From positions 11,197,593-11,261,592 of the forward strand of contig RPFO01000213.1 in the NCBI GenBank assembly GCA_009746045.1: a stretch of 64,000 bases of DNA, in the 5' to 3' direction. The translations under genes and the position numbers were made by a program. The notes under the pieces were generated by a model. The model was not told the origin of the DNA and made no database searches. It worked only from the letters and a program-made list of their open reading frames with translations. Source of the stretch: Mesostigma viride. Lineage: Eukaryota > Streptophyta > Mesostigmatophyceae > Mesostigmatales > Mesostigmataceae. Positions 45,829 to 57,410 of the stretch are shown here, piece by piece (within the stretch, counting starts at the first letter, position 1; every line of letters starts with the position of its first letter).

Positions 45829-46939
45829 ATGGCGTCCAATAGAGGGGATTTTATTCTTAGTGGATTGTTGGACGAGGAGAAGGCGAGGTTGCTGGCGGAG
45901 AATGCGAAAGAGCAGAGGGAAGCAGCGGAAGCCGTGCGTGGAAGATGAGGTAACGGGATGGAGTGTGGGCCCTGGCTTCTGGTTATGAAATGATGGCGGT
46001 TGCAGGCCAGCCGTGCTCGCTGGTAATGGGTGCGTGGTGTTGAAATCCAAGTTCTGCGCGTATTCTGTTTTTTGGTCAATGATTGAAGGGATGTCGCCTT
46101 GTTTTATTTTTGTGCATCTGCGTCCCGTCGTGACTGCCTCGTCATGGACGCCCAGGGGTAGAAGTTCGAACGAGGGAATGATTTTTCAAACGCCTGGATA
46201 TGTTATGATAGTACGAATAAATGGTAATGGGTAGAGGCGGCCAAAATTTTGTTGGAAGTGTGCCAACGCCGCACATACGACTTGAACAACCCTAGGTATC
46301 TTAGGAAAAGGAAACACGGATACGTCGGAGTGGAGGAAGAGGAAGACGATGACGATGGTGAAGACGGAGAGGTTTACAATGGAGGCCTTGAGAATGGGGA
46401 GACATTGAAGCAGGAGAGCAGGGTAGCGGTGAGTGGCCCGTCATGAATTACATTGTGGTTGCAGTTGTTAGCGAGGCGTGTTGATTGCTTCTTGCCGCGG
46501 GTAATCGCTAGCGTGCATAACCTTCTTTTTTCAACAGGTGTTCTGGTGCATTGACTGCCGCAAAGCAATTAATGGGACTGATTATGTGCCTATCATGCCG
46601 TTTGGGAATCATACATTGCCAACATTTCGTGTTTAGAAGGCGCGCCTTCAGAAGCATATTCAGCACCGCACGAGCCAGGTGCTGAAGGCGTGCTTGGAGA
46701 GGAAGGGGTATAAAGTGCGCATGACCGCATCGAAGAAGAAGAAGCAGCAGGAATCGGGCAAGACCATGATAACCGAGCCAGGATTGGCTTTCGTGCATGC
46801 AGTACATGGTGCGGCGCAGGCAGTGAATGCTGCATCGATTGCAGCGGTGCAGCCTGTGGCCATGGCGGTGCAGGGCGCGGGTCCTGAAGTGTGGGCGTTG
46901 GCGAAGCAGATTCACGATGCTGTCATGGCCACGTTGTGA
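45829..46939 (+). pseudogene. Three-exon gene of unknown function with an in-frame TAG
   Basis: ATG at 45829 follows an in-frame TGA. Inferred exons are 45829-45933, 46237-46428 and 46538-46939, all phase 0. Exon 1 gives a charged helix (DEEKARLLAENAKEQREAA). Exon 2 gives a basic part (NPRYLRKRKHGYVG) and an acidic tract (EEEEDDDDGEDGE). Exon 3 begins VFWCIDCRKAI, then meets TAG at 46634, after which the frame stays open for 100 codons to TGA at 46937. That points to a recently disabled gene, a sequencing error, or TAG read as sense. No family recognised. A further K/E-rich open segment (47725-47853) may be a later exon. Confidence 0.35.
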
Positions 46940-47018
46940 AGCCAAGGAATGGGTGTTGGTTCCAGTCAGGTGCCTCGCCCGGAGGAAGCTTTTCTGCTGT
47001 AAGCAGAGGTGCGGCATC

Positions 47019-47110
47019 AAGCATTTGCAATCGCCATGAGAGCAGTGGAGATGTCAGCGGCATGAAGCATTTGCAATCGCCATGAGAGCAGTGGAGATGT
47101 CTGCGGCATT
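47019..47110 (+). repeat. 46-bp tandem duplication
   Basis: AAGCATTTGCAATCGCCATG with its downstream sequence repeats at 47019 and 47065. Confidence 0.9.
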
Positions 47111-47879
47111 GGGAGATCTGCAGACAATTGCAGGAGGACATTGTGCGGTACGCTTGTAGGGTGTATGCTGTGTTGTTCCGCTCGCTAATGGACATGTGCC
47201 CCTGTAACCTCTTCCAGGCTAGTATCTGCTATCCACCTCTTCAGGCTTGAAAAGTAAATTGCTGTACGGTTCACAATTGGCATGGCTTGACATGCACGCG
47301 TCCTTGACTGTGGTCTGCATGGGTTTGGGGTTTAGCGGTTTACATCAGACTCTGCTGTGTATCTGCTTAATCAGCCGACGTGTCACATGGGGACAGCAAC
47401 GGCGCTGGGATGCAGCCCGGTGTGAATGCGAGTAAGGTACGCGCTGTCATGCATGGCGGATGGGGCGTGGAAGCCACGACCCACGTTTTTGTGTGTGCAC
47501 GGGGGGCTAGGGGGCAAGTCGTTGTGTTGCTGCCATCCATATGGCCATGGATATGCGGGAAGCTTTCCCTGTACCCATACTTAATGATGCATGGACTGGT
47601 TGTGACAGCCAAGGGTTTAGCTGTCGTGGGTTTGCTGAGTGATCATGGCAGTCTGCTAGGCTGGTGCTAGAACAGCCATAGCGCGGTTACTGCTATGTCT
47701 TGCCCGTGCTAACTGATGCTGCAGCCATGCGTGGAGCGCGAATCGTCCCGTGAGGAGAAGGAGGAGGCGGGGCCGGTGCACCCATGGGCAGGGCCGGAGA
47801 AGAAGGACGCGGAGCACCCAGTGTGGGAGAAGGAGAAGGCGGGGAAGCACTGAAGCTCCACCCCATGTCAGGCCTCTAG

Positions 47880-48022
47880 TATAGGTGCCAGTTAACTAAA
47901 CCCATGCACGTGCAGGTTGTAGCTCAGAATGTATTTAAAATCATATGCCCCTTTTCAGGTATATGTGTAACAGTGACTCCCAACGGATATATGTTCCTAA
48001 TTTATTAAATTCTTACTGAATA
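47880..48022 (+). mobile_element. LINE 3'-end fragment
   Basis: AGCTCAGAATGTATTTAAAA, CATATGCCCCTTTTCAGG, then GTGACTCCCAACGG and an A/T-rich tail. Same subfamily as the 40.7 kb and 31.1 kb fragments. Confidence 0.6.
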
Positions 48023-48039
48023 ATTGTTGTCTTTATGAA

Positions 48040-48385
48040 CCCATGAAGAGCAAAGCCCGGTGGGGAGTACATGTAACGCATTACCACGAGAAGGGGTCCC
48101 CACACCGCATTTCTTCGCTCTCTGTTCCTATGCAGAACAAGAAGAGGTGGAAGACCAATGTCCCGGCTCACACGCCAGCCCATGTGGGTAAGCCCCCTCC
48201 CCCAAAGCGGAAGGGGCGCTTTGGGGAGAAGTGTAGTGAGGATTTTGTAGACTAGATAGCTTAGAGTTAGCTTATTTCGATGTCGCGGCTTGACCCACCT
48301 CTACCCATTCAGCAAGGAATATGCATGTGCTGCATGATCTCCCAACGGAGGCATGTTATAATTTTATTTGATTCTTTAATGTAGT
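48040..48385 (+). mobile_element. 5'-truncated LINE: ORF2 C-terminus plus 3' end
   Basis: The frame 48043-48255 ends KKRWKTNVPAHTPAHVGKP then PPPKRKGRF, clearly paralogous to the end of the full-length ORF2 (ERWKKIVKAHTPDPVGKP). The 3' region follows, with CTCCCAACGGAGGCATG at 48340 and ATAATTTTATTTG. Truncation at the 5' side is typical of aborted target-primed reverse transcription. Confidence 0.75.
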
Positions 48386-48720
48386 GTCTTGGGGCATGAT
48401 GCAGATGAGATTTGTAACTTCCGTGTAATTATGTTTCTAAAGAGATTAGCATAGTACTCTAAACATGCCCATGCGCATGACACGCAAGTACTAACTTACT
48501 TACACCAGACCTGGCAATAAACAAGCATTGATGGGATGGACCCAGCGATACATAATGGGCGTGCATGCGTAAAAAATATACACTATGCATGGCCCAATGG
48601 GCATGCATTCAAATAATTACAAATGAAGGCCGCCATGAGAGCACTGAAGCTAAACCAGACCGGGCCACAATTAACCCTCCAGCACCAAAGTTCCACTGCA
48701 TCATGTAAGACAAGCCTGAC

Positions 48721-49842
48721 ATCCATCCATCCATCCATCCATCCATCCATCCATCCATCCATCCATCCATCCATCCATCCATCCATCCATCCATCCATCC
48801 ATCCATCCATCCATCCATCCATCCATCCATCCATCCATCCATCCATCCATCCATCCATCCATCCATCCATCCATCCATCCATCCATCCATCCATCCATCC
48901 ATCCATCCATCCATCCATCCATCCATCCATCCATCCATCCATCCATCCATCCATCCATCCATCCATCCATCCATCCATCCATCCATCCATCCATCCATCC
49001 ATCCATCCATCCATCCATCCATCCATCCATCCATCCATCCATCCATCCATCCATCCATCCATCCATCCATCCATCCATCCATCCATCCATCCATCCATCC
49101 ATCCATCCATCCATCCATCCATCCATCCATCCATCCATCCATCCATCCATCCATCCATCCATCCATCCATCCATCCATCCATCCATCCATCCATCCATCC
49201 ATCCATCCATCCATCCATCCATCCATCCATCCATCCATCCATCCATCCATCCATCCATCCATCCATCCATCCATCCATCCATCCATCCATCCATCCATCC
49301 ATCCATCCATCCATCCATCCATCCATCCATCCATCCATCCATCCATCCATCCATCCATCCATCCATCCATCCATCCATCCATCCATCCATCCATCCATCC
49401 ATCCATCCATCCATCCATCCATCCATCCATCCATCCATCCATCCATCCATCCATCCATCCATCCATCCATCCATCCATCCATCCATCCATCCATCCATCC
49501 ATCCATCCATCCATCCATCCATCCATCCATCCATCCATCCATCCATCCATCCATCCATCCATCCATCCATCCATCCATCCATCCATCCATCCATCCATCC
49601 ATCCATCCATCCATCCATCCATCCATCCATCCATCCATCCATCCATCCATCCATCCATCCATCCATCCATCCATCCATCCATCCATCCATCCATCCATCC
49701 ATCCATCCATCCATCCATCCATCCATCCATCCATCCATCCATCCATCCATCCATCCATCCATCCATCCATCCATCCATCCATCCATCCATCCATCCATCC
49801 ATCCATCCATCCATCCATCCATCCATCCATCCATCCATCCAT
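48721..49842. repeat. Perfect (CATC)n array, 1.12 kb
   Basis: About 280 uninterrupted units with no variant that I can see. On the right it joins TGATCGGGG, the junction also seen beside other tetranucleotide arrays of this window. Confidence 0.98.
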
Positions 49843-49847
49843 TGATC

Positions 49848-50125
49848 GGGGTATAGTCCTAGTACAGCCATGCTACGTCCTGGCTATGATGAGATTACTT
49901 GCCCACGCTCCTAGTGTTATGCCATGCTCACATGGGTCTTATTGCACCCACAGATTGCCGGATCGTTAGCGTGTCCGTTTAGCTAGCGTCCCCGAATGCA
50001 GCTGTGGCATGCCTTAGGCATGAAGAAGACTGGGGGTCTCTGCCCTTTCTCCTGTTGTGCACTTCGGTGCTCCGTGACTCCCCAACGGGAGCACGTGTTT
50101 AAATAATTAATTAATGAATGAATCG
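49848..50125 (+). mobile_element. 5'-truncated LINE copy (3' region only)
   Basis: Same 3' region as 39440-39700, ending in ACTCCCCAACGGGAGCACG and a TTAAT/GAAT tail. Confidence 0.75.
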
Positions 50126-50132
50126 GGGTTAA

Positions 50133-50190
50133 CTAATGCTCCTTGACTCCCTAATGGGGGCATGAGTTTAATAAATGAATTAAGTAGTTA
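50133..50190 (+). mobile_element. Minimal LINE 3' module
   Basis: CGGGGTTAACTAATGCTCC, then CTCCCTAATGGGGGCATGAG and a TTAATAAATGAATTAA tail. It follows directly on the tail of the previous copy. Confidence 0.6.
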
Positions 50191-51350
50191 GTTAATAAAT
50201 CAGGTTGATTCAGATGAAGTCCCTGCTGGTTCCTTGTGGACTGGCCAGCCAGGGAGATATCTTCTTACATGGTCAGGCCCTTGCCGACCATGTAACAACC
50301 TGTTAGGCGACGCAGTGGCCAACATTGGACATACCGCCATATGTTTGTCTCCGCGATATGATTTTAGCTGACATGCAGAGCACAGACACTGTTGGCGTCA
50401 TCCGCTCAACCCCTCTTATTCATACATGGGACCTCGGATATGTAGGATTAGTAGCGTTGCCCAGGCGGACATTGTCAAAGACTACGACCCCCCAGTTGTG
50501 GGTCCTAGGAAATTTAACAAGCATGATTGTCTCCTTGTTGATAGGCATTAATTCATCCTTGATGATAGGCATTGCTTGCGTGCAAGATTAGCTCGAGGCC
50601 CATATTTTAGACTACTAGCTGAGCTGTGGACATACATGTATGTGGTTGTCTCTTTGATACATGTAGTTATTGACGTCTTGACGGATATTGACGTCTTGGG
50701 GGACTTCCACTATATCTTCTTTGGGGAATTCAGAGATCCCGGTCCCCCAACATGGACATGAGACTAATTAAAATCAATTAATCAATGTCATGAATAGAGC
50801 GCGTTCATGACGTTCAGTCATGAACAGAGCCCTAACCTTAAACACATAAGAAAACAATTATGGCGGGCCATGTGACCAATGTAAGAAGCTTAGCCCCCAA
50901 ACATATTGTTGTCTCACGTAATGAATCACTTGCTGATCAACAAATCGATGGTTATCTCATAGGCACAATGTACCTCTGACCATCATTGCTGGCCCATGCA
51001 TGCATGCACCAATGGCAGCCTACATGACACATACATCGCTTATTTGCCATGTAAAAAATGCGACAAAGTGTCCATATAGGTACTCATAGATTAGCACAAA
51101 TTCCTTAGCACGATGTGGACAACTTTACTTAACGGTGAAAGCCTGTCTCGCCCTTATTGCCTTGAGGGTTCCCGGCGATAGGTCCTGTCTGTTGGTCGAC
51201 ATTTTTCTTTTGCAGCTGGCCATCGTCGGTAGGTACGAATGATCTCGATGCTAGCAATTACGATGATGATACCCGAGGTAGTCTATACCTAGGATCGAGA
51301 GCTTCTTCTTGTATGGCAATGCCGGCAGTTAACTATTACTCCGAATAAAG
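50191..51350. other. Anonymous AT-rich DNA
   Basis: No gene recognised. The frame at 50325-50591 has no family resemblance. Confidence 0.35.
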
Positions 51351-51355
51351 AGTTA

Positions 51356-52040
51356 AGAGGTTGGCCCTCGGCAGTCCACGGAGCGATGACGGGGCGATGA
51401 CGGGGCGATGACGGGGCGTTGACGCGCGTGATGAATAGGATCTGTTTGATAGGCGGCGGCTATCGGTAATATAGATTGTTGATTAAGAGAAGAGTTTAGA
51501 TGTTGGCCCGTCGAGGGCGATGACGGTGACGGCGTCACCGTCATCGCCCTCGACGCCCGACGGGCGTCATGAATACGACCTTTTTTATATGCGGCGGCTA
51601 TTGGTAATATAGGTCGTTGACTACTACTCCGAATACAAATGTAAAAAGTTAAGAGGTTGGCCCTCGGCTGGCTCGGCATGGCGATCACGGGGCAATGACG
51701 GGGCGATGACGGGGCGTTGACGCGCGTGATGAATAGGATCTGTTTGATAGGCGGCGGCTATTGGTAATATAGATTGTTGATTAAGAGAAGAGTTTAGATG
51801 TTGGCCCGTCGAGGGCGATGACGGTGACGGTCGTCACCGTCATCGCCCTCGACGGGCGTGATGATAAGCCCATGTTTGATATGCGGCAGCTATTGGTAGT
51901 ATAGGTCGTTGACTATCACTCCGAATAAAGAGTTAACAGGTTAAGGCCCTCGGCCGGGCGATGACGGGGCGATGACGGGGCGATGACGGGGCGTTGACGC
52001 TCGTGATGAATAGGACCTGTTGGATAGGCGGCGGCTATTG
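51356..52040. repeat. Satellite of about 290 bp period with hairpin cores
   Basis: About two and a half copies built from GATGACGGGGC runs, GGCGGCGGCTATTGGTAATAT and GTTGACTA..CTCCGAATA. Each full copy holds a long perfect palindrome with arms GTCGAGGGCGATGACGGTGA (51516-51560, and 51808-51854 with a 1-2 base centre). Confidence 0.85.
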
Positions 52041-52103
52041 CTAATATATAGGTCGGATATTTGTGTACCACCCCCCTCCTTCCCACGGCAGGTACGCAGC
52101 GAC

Positions 52104-53161
52104 CAGTGTTTTTTTAAGGTTTTCGTTACTAGTGGCGCTAGGCCACTTGTGGCGTTTCGAACTACGAAAACTTCAGTTTACTCGGCCAATGTGTGGCTTT
52201 AAGCCAATTAAAATTGGGCTTGGCACGGCCACGTGTGGCGGGCTGGCTTTTTGGTGCAGCAAATGACCCTACCGGCAGCGGGGTCAGCGCGGCGCGGCGC
52301 CGTACTGGCATTCCAAGTTCAAAGTAGTTCAGAACAGTATGTTTAATTATCTTAAGTTCAAACTAGTAGAATTTAGTAGAATCATTCACGCCTTAAGTTG
52401 GGTTCACGCCTGAAGTTGGGTTGACCAAAAACCTCGAACCCAACTTAAGGCGTGAATGCCTGTACACAAGGCGGGCGAGCGTCTCCGTCTCAGGCATCGG
52501 CGCCGGGCGTACTTGGTAAATTAACAACAACATTAGTCAATGCAGTACAGTACTGTATGGCTGGCGAGTGACTGGAACTGAGGCGCCAGCCGCCAGGCCG
52601 CCAGCCAGCTGAAGCCAGAAAATGCACACAAGCTGCAGTCTGCACAGTGCACTCTGGTCTCTGGCAGCGGGCCACTTGCCACTTGGCACTTGGCCGGGCT
52701 CTACGTACACTATGCACTATGCAGTCAGTAAGTCAGTCAGTAAGTCTAAAGTCAGTCAGTCATAGTAGTACTCATAGTAGTTCTAGTACTAGGGAGGCTT
52801 GTGGCGGAACGCCGGCCGGAAGACCGGCTGACACCGCCAATTGTGGCGTAGCCTGTACTAGAGTGAACTTCAGGCACGGCCACCCTGTGGCGAAACGAAA
52901 CTACAAAGCCGCCACACGTGTGTGTGCCCACCTTCATTAGGATTCGCTGATACTCATTTCCCCTCTCACCTCTTTGGTCCATAATTGGCTAATAAAATAT
53001 ACCCATTTCCCCGAAAAAAAAACGAAACTACAAAGTAGAACAGCACGGCCAAATTGTGGCTTCTTGGGTGCCCTGTCCAAGTGGGTGGCACCGCCACATT
53101 TTGCCAAAAAAAGTGCCACACCGCCACATTTGGCGGCATATCGCCACTAAAAAAAACACTG
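52104..53161. mobile_element. hAT-type transposon, non-autonomous, 1058 bp
   Basis: Starts CAGTGTTTTTTTAAGG and ends AAAAAAAACACTG, with the exact 8-bp duplication GCAGCGAC at 52096-52103 and 53162-53169. The interior carries many GCCACA/TGTGGC words close to both ends, likely transposase-binding repeats. It has no transposase. Its terminal sequence differs from the 34.3 kb hAT element, so it is a separate family. Confidence 0.85.
52384..52457. repeat. Internal hairpin of the hAT element
   Basis: ATTCACGCCTTAAGTTGGG and its exact inverse ending at 52457 enclose about 35 bp. Confidence 0.9.
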
Positions 53162-53640
53162 GCAGCGACCCGCTGTTGTCCTGGCTGCAATTGTGTATCA
53201 CTTGTACGGTATTTGTGTATCACTTGTACGGTATTTGTGTACCACCCCCCTCCTTCCCACGGACCCTGCTGCAATTGTGTATCACTTGTACGGTATTTGT
53301 GTATCACTTGTACGGTATTTGTGTATCACCCCCCTCCTTCCCACGGAAGGTACGCAGCGACCCGCTGTTGTCCTGGCTGCAATTGTGTATCACTTGTACG
53401 GTATTTGTGTATCACTTGTACGGTATTTGTGTATCACCCCCCTCCTTCCCACGGAAGGTACGCAGCGACCCGCTGTTGTCCTGGCTGCAATTGTGTATCA
53501 CTTGTACGGTATTTGTGTATCACTTGTACGGTATTTGTGTATCACCCCCCTCCTTCCCGCGGCAGGTACGCAGGGACCCGCTGTTGTACTGGCGGCAGTT
53601 GTGTATCACCTGTACGGTAGTTGTGTATCACCACCCTCCA

Positions 53641-54600
53641 TGGCCCATGCAGCCCGGCCCGGCATCGTGCCGTCGCCGACCCGACAACGTTTTCTCGAAC
53701 AACACGAATTTGAATTTTAGGGACTGGAGCGGCTGGCACGCTAGCGGCACGACCAACGGAACAAGAGAACCGAGAAACTGTGGCCGCCAGGAGGATAAAG
53801 GTTTCAAGGCGCATGCGTTTGAGGCTAGCCAGAACCGAATGCGAGGTTTTAATTTATCAAACCGATGTATATCAATGTGGCCAGAATTCTTTTCCAGTTG
53901 CGGGGTCGTGTGTCGCCAATTTGTTGTTGGGCCGGGCACTTAATCGTGATTGCAAGAAGTCAGTTCACGACGCCGTTAGCGTGGCATTTATGTACAGCAA
54001 TTCATCGTTCGGCTTCTTTATCCTATCGGCAACTCCTCACGACGTGTGAGCGTGAGTCGGTTGTCGTGTGAATGGACACTTTCTGGGAAAGTAAGTCACT
54101 AGAGGGCCAATTTCACCGATCGCAAAACATTTACCCAGTTTGGGCAGATAGACCTGGCTAAATACGAGGGCGAGCGGAAGTAATTGTTGATGCATAGCCA
54201 TCTGCTTCCTGCGCTTTGTAATTGTAATGAGTTGTTCGCAAATTGGCGTCTCTAGCGGTTACTCCTCTGTGCACAGCTGGCGACCAAGAAGACTTCATTG
54301 GCAGCCGGACTGCGGATGCGCGTCGTTGGAATATTAGCAACGTTAACATGTTTGCTGCGTTTTTTGTGAAGCTTGTCTAGCCGACTGCATTTGGGAGACT
54401 TGGCAAGGTTGCCTCCAATCGTTGAAGTCACAACCTGGGTGTCAATTCACGTTTACTAGCCACGGTCATAGTAACATTCTAATGGCATTTGTCCCAGTTT
54501 CAACATGGGTTTTCACTCTGATCTGATGGAGTGAAGGGCCTAGCTCCGTGGTTTTGTGTCATTGTAGCAGTTTAGTCGCCAGCTAACGTAGTGAATCTTC
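53641..54600. other. Anonymous DNA
   Basis: Moderately GC-rich, with short frames in several directions and no recognisable protein. Confidence 0.35.
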
Positions 54601-54634
54601 CATCCCACCTCTCCCACCCCCACCCGCACTTCTC

Positions 54635-54637
<3 letters not shown>

Positions 54638-54720
<83 letters not shown>
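54638..54720. repeat. (CT)n tract
   Basis: About 40 CT units, flanked by C-rich DNA. It could serve as a pyrimidine tract for the possible exon at 54794. Confidence 0.95.
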
Positions 54721-54723
<3 letters not shown>

Positions 54724-54793
54724 TCCCACCACCCGCTCTCTTGTCCCTCCCGCACCCCTCCTCTCTCTTTCCCTTTTTCTTTGGCTGTTGAGA

Positions 54794-54865
54794 AGGACTG
54801 GGGTGAAAACTCCAGACCGTTGGTGGCTGCCTTCAAGCAGGAAGTTTCAAGGATCAACAAGTTTT
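54794..54865 (+). other. Possible small exon
   Basis: After a pyrimidine-rich stretch and an AG, a short frame reads DWGENSRPLVAAFKQEVSRI and ends TTT TT|GTGAGC. The 'P..V.FKQE..R.N..L' pattern loosely recalls dynein heavy-chain C-terminal helices. One short exon is too little to name a gene. Confidence 0.2.
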
Positions 54866-55447
54866 TGTGAGCTGTCTGATATGGTCACTGCTGCGACAAA
54901 GGTGAGTTATCTTGTTTTTCATGCAATTTTTTTGCTGTAGCTAGGTAAGCCGGCCATTTTGTACTCCCCTTTCTTTTGCTCTCACGATTTATTCTTGTTG
55001 TGGTTTATATGGTCCCGTTAAGTGGCATGCATTATCATTATCCACATTAGTGTGAGAAACCATCCGCAGTGTTGTAGCTTGCATCTATAACAACAGTTTT
55101 TGCTGCCGCCGCCACTGCTATTACCAACATTAAGTCATTCTTGCTTTCTAAGCACTCTTTTTCCTCTTAGGCTGTTGGTTGGGATACCAGCCACCCTTGC
55201 ACGCATAAATTCAAGCACCGGGTGCATGTGAAAACACAACCAAGGCAAGAATGTCCCCCTCTCGCAATATCCCACCCACGCAACGCACCCAATGCAGCAA
55301 GAATGGGACCACCTTGTTGCCATGAGCTCTAGCACGGTTGCCACCCCTAGCTTTCTACTGTTCCCGTCCATCCTTATTTACACTGGCTGCTTTGCTTGCA
55401 TTTCTGGCTCAGTGCCAGTTTGCACTTGCTAGCTTGCTAAGACAATA

Positions 55448-55850
55448 ATGCAGCTTGCAAACGGCAAGGGCAAGCACCCGGGTAAGAGCAAAGGCAACCG
55501 CACGAGCAAAGGAAAGGGAAACTGGAAGAGCAAGCACAAGGCCAAGGAAAGGACAAAGGCACTTGTGCTTGCCAAAAGGGCAGGCTCAAGGGAAATGACA
55601 AGGGCAAGGGCAGGGGCAGGCACAAGGGAAGCGGATAAGGGCAAGGGCAGGCGCAAGGGAAAGAGATTAGGACAAGTCAAGCACGAGGGAACGGACAAGG
55701 GCAAGGGCAGGCACAAGGGAAAAGATGAAGACAAGGGCAGGCACTAGGGAAAGGATGAGGGCAACGGCAAACACTGGGGATCAAAGGATAGGGGCAAGGG
55801 CAGATGCTAGGGTAACAGTTAGGGCAAAGGCAGGCACAAGAGAAGAATAA
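55448..55850. repeat. Degenerate (AAGGGC)-type repeat
   Basis: Loose tandem variants of GGGCAAGGGCAGGCACAAGG. The 99-residue Lys/Gly-rich frame at 55448-55747 probably reflects the repeat, though a basic protein cannot be excluded. Confidence 0.7.
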
Positions 55851-56079
55851 GGGGCCGTGAAGTAAAAGTGGAAATGCGGGTGGCGACATGGGGTTCGATC
55901 GGGCCTGCTGATGCAAATGCAGATTTCAACTGCAGTGACAAACACAAGCGTAGACATAGGCAACGACAAATTCCTTGCATGCGTGCCTTGCTCTTCACCG
56001 GCTGGCTCGTTTGCTAGTTGTCTAACAGTTTCTACCGATAAACATCACTTGCCATTGTAAGGTCTGCCTTGCTGCCGTG

Positions 56080-56325
56080 CTAGTGGGTAGCTGGGTGATC
56101 GTGCTTGTTCCTTGTCAAGGGAGGGATGCATGTGGAGTAGGTGGGTGGGTGTGCTTGTTCCTTGCCAAGGAAGGGATGCACAAAGGTTAGATAGGTGCAC
56201 GTGCTTGTTTCTTGTCAAGGGAGGGACGCACAAAGGGTAGGTGGGGGCACATGGTTGTGCCTCGTCAAGGGCGGGATGCACGAAGGGTAGGTGGGGGCAT
56301 GTGGTTGGTCCTTGTCTTTTCACCG
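56080..56325. repeat. Minisatellite of about 60 bp, four to five copies
   Basis: Repeated phrase TTGTTCCTTGTCAAGGGAGG, then GATGCACAAAGGGTAGGTGG, with moderate divergence between copies. Confidence 0.85.
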
Positions 56326-56461
56326 CCCAAGCGATGGCGATGTAGCATGCATTATACATTTATTCGTGCATTAAAAATCACTTTCCTTACAAGCGGCCTT
56401 AGCCGACTCCATCTGCCGTTGCCATTTCTCCGTATTGCATTGTCCGGACACGGTTTTTGTG

Positions 56462-56695
56462 TCGCAGGTCTTCCCCCGTAAAGGCACAAGCTGCCTGCGC
56501 GCGGAATTATGTGCAGACACCTCGGTTTCCAACACGACGGCTTCCCGCACATATCGAGCTCTGGATGTACAACATCTTCCCCCGGCGCACTTGCTCCCGG
56601 ATGGAGCTTCTGTGCGGTGCCGACATCCCCGGAGCTGTCCTAAGCACCGCATGGAAACAGTATTTCAAGCCACGAAGAGAAGCCACGAATTTGAT
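56462..56695 (+). other. Possible terminal exon
   Basis: After TTTTTGTGTCGCAG a frame runs to a TGA near 56705. It contains AHIELWMYNIFPRRTCSRM and ADIPGAVLSTAWKQYF, which look protein-like. No family assigned. It could belong with the 54794 exon. Confidence 0.2.
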
Positions 56696-57033
56696 ATTGA
56701 CTTGATATTGTCGTCAGAAGACTTGATATGCTATTTTCTGTGAAGGCGTTGGATTTTTGTGCATGACATGTAATCCTGCATTTAATAATGAAATTTTTTA
56801 TGAAATAGGAACTCGTCTTGCATGAGCCTTGCTGCAAATGCCATTCATTTTTTTCCCCCGGGTAAATGGGTGTTAGGGGTTAGGTTGACCGAAATTATAA
56901 GTGAAATCAAAGTGAAATTCTGATAAGTGACATGCGTACTGCAATTCAGAACGACATAGCGACATGATTGTAGTACCGGTAGTGTACGCGAGAAGCATAC
57001 GACGTCGTAACCTACGGGACCGAGTACCGGGAT

Positions 57034-57194
57034 CGTAAATTACCAACTCGTAGATTACTACCTCGCAAATTACTACCTCGTACCTTACTACCTCGTAAAT
57101 TACTACCTCGTACATTACTACCTCGTACATTACTACCTCGTACATTACTACCTCGTAAATTACTACCTCGTAAATTACTACCTGGTAAATTACT
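57034..57194. repeat. 15-bp minisatellite (TACTACCTCGTAAAT)n
   Basis: About nine copies with A/C changes. The same words occur at 45360-45480 and 62410-62440, so this repeat surrounds the LINE on both sides. Confidence 0.9.
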
Positions 57195-57410
57195 CGTCGG
57201 ATCTCATCTCGGATCTAATTCGTAACTTACGAGACAGATTACGACGTAGTATCTAAACTGTAAGAGTATTCTTGACGGTAAATTAAAAAAAAAATTAAAT
57301 TATAACATGCCTCCGTGGGGAGGTCATGTAGCACATATTTCATGATGGATGGGGTGGAGGAAGCCGCGTGATCGAACTATCCTAACTCTATCTAGAAAAG
57401 CCTAACTACA

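Larger units (their letters stand above)
52060..53640. repeat. 108-bp tandem repeat split by a hAT insertion
   Basis: GCAGCGACCCGCTG recurs at 53162, 53354 and 53462 and, diverged, at 53570, a 108-bp period. Inside each unit TTGTGTATCACTTGTACGG is itself repeated. A fragment before 52104 shows the array once continued to the left of the transposon. Confidence 0.9.

Noticed and set aside
48583-49969. Very long open frames (over 370 codons) across the (CATC)n array on both strands
   Set aside because: A tetranucleotide repeat without stops is open in all frames by composition. There is no start context, domain or unique sequence.
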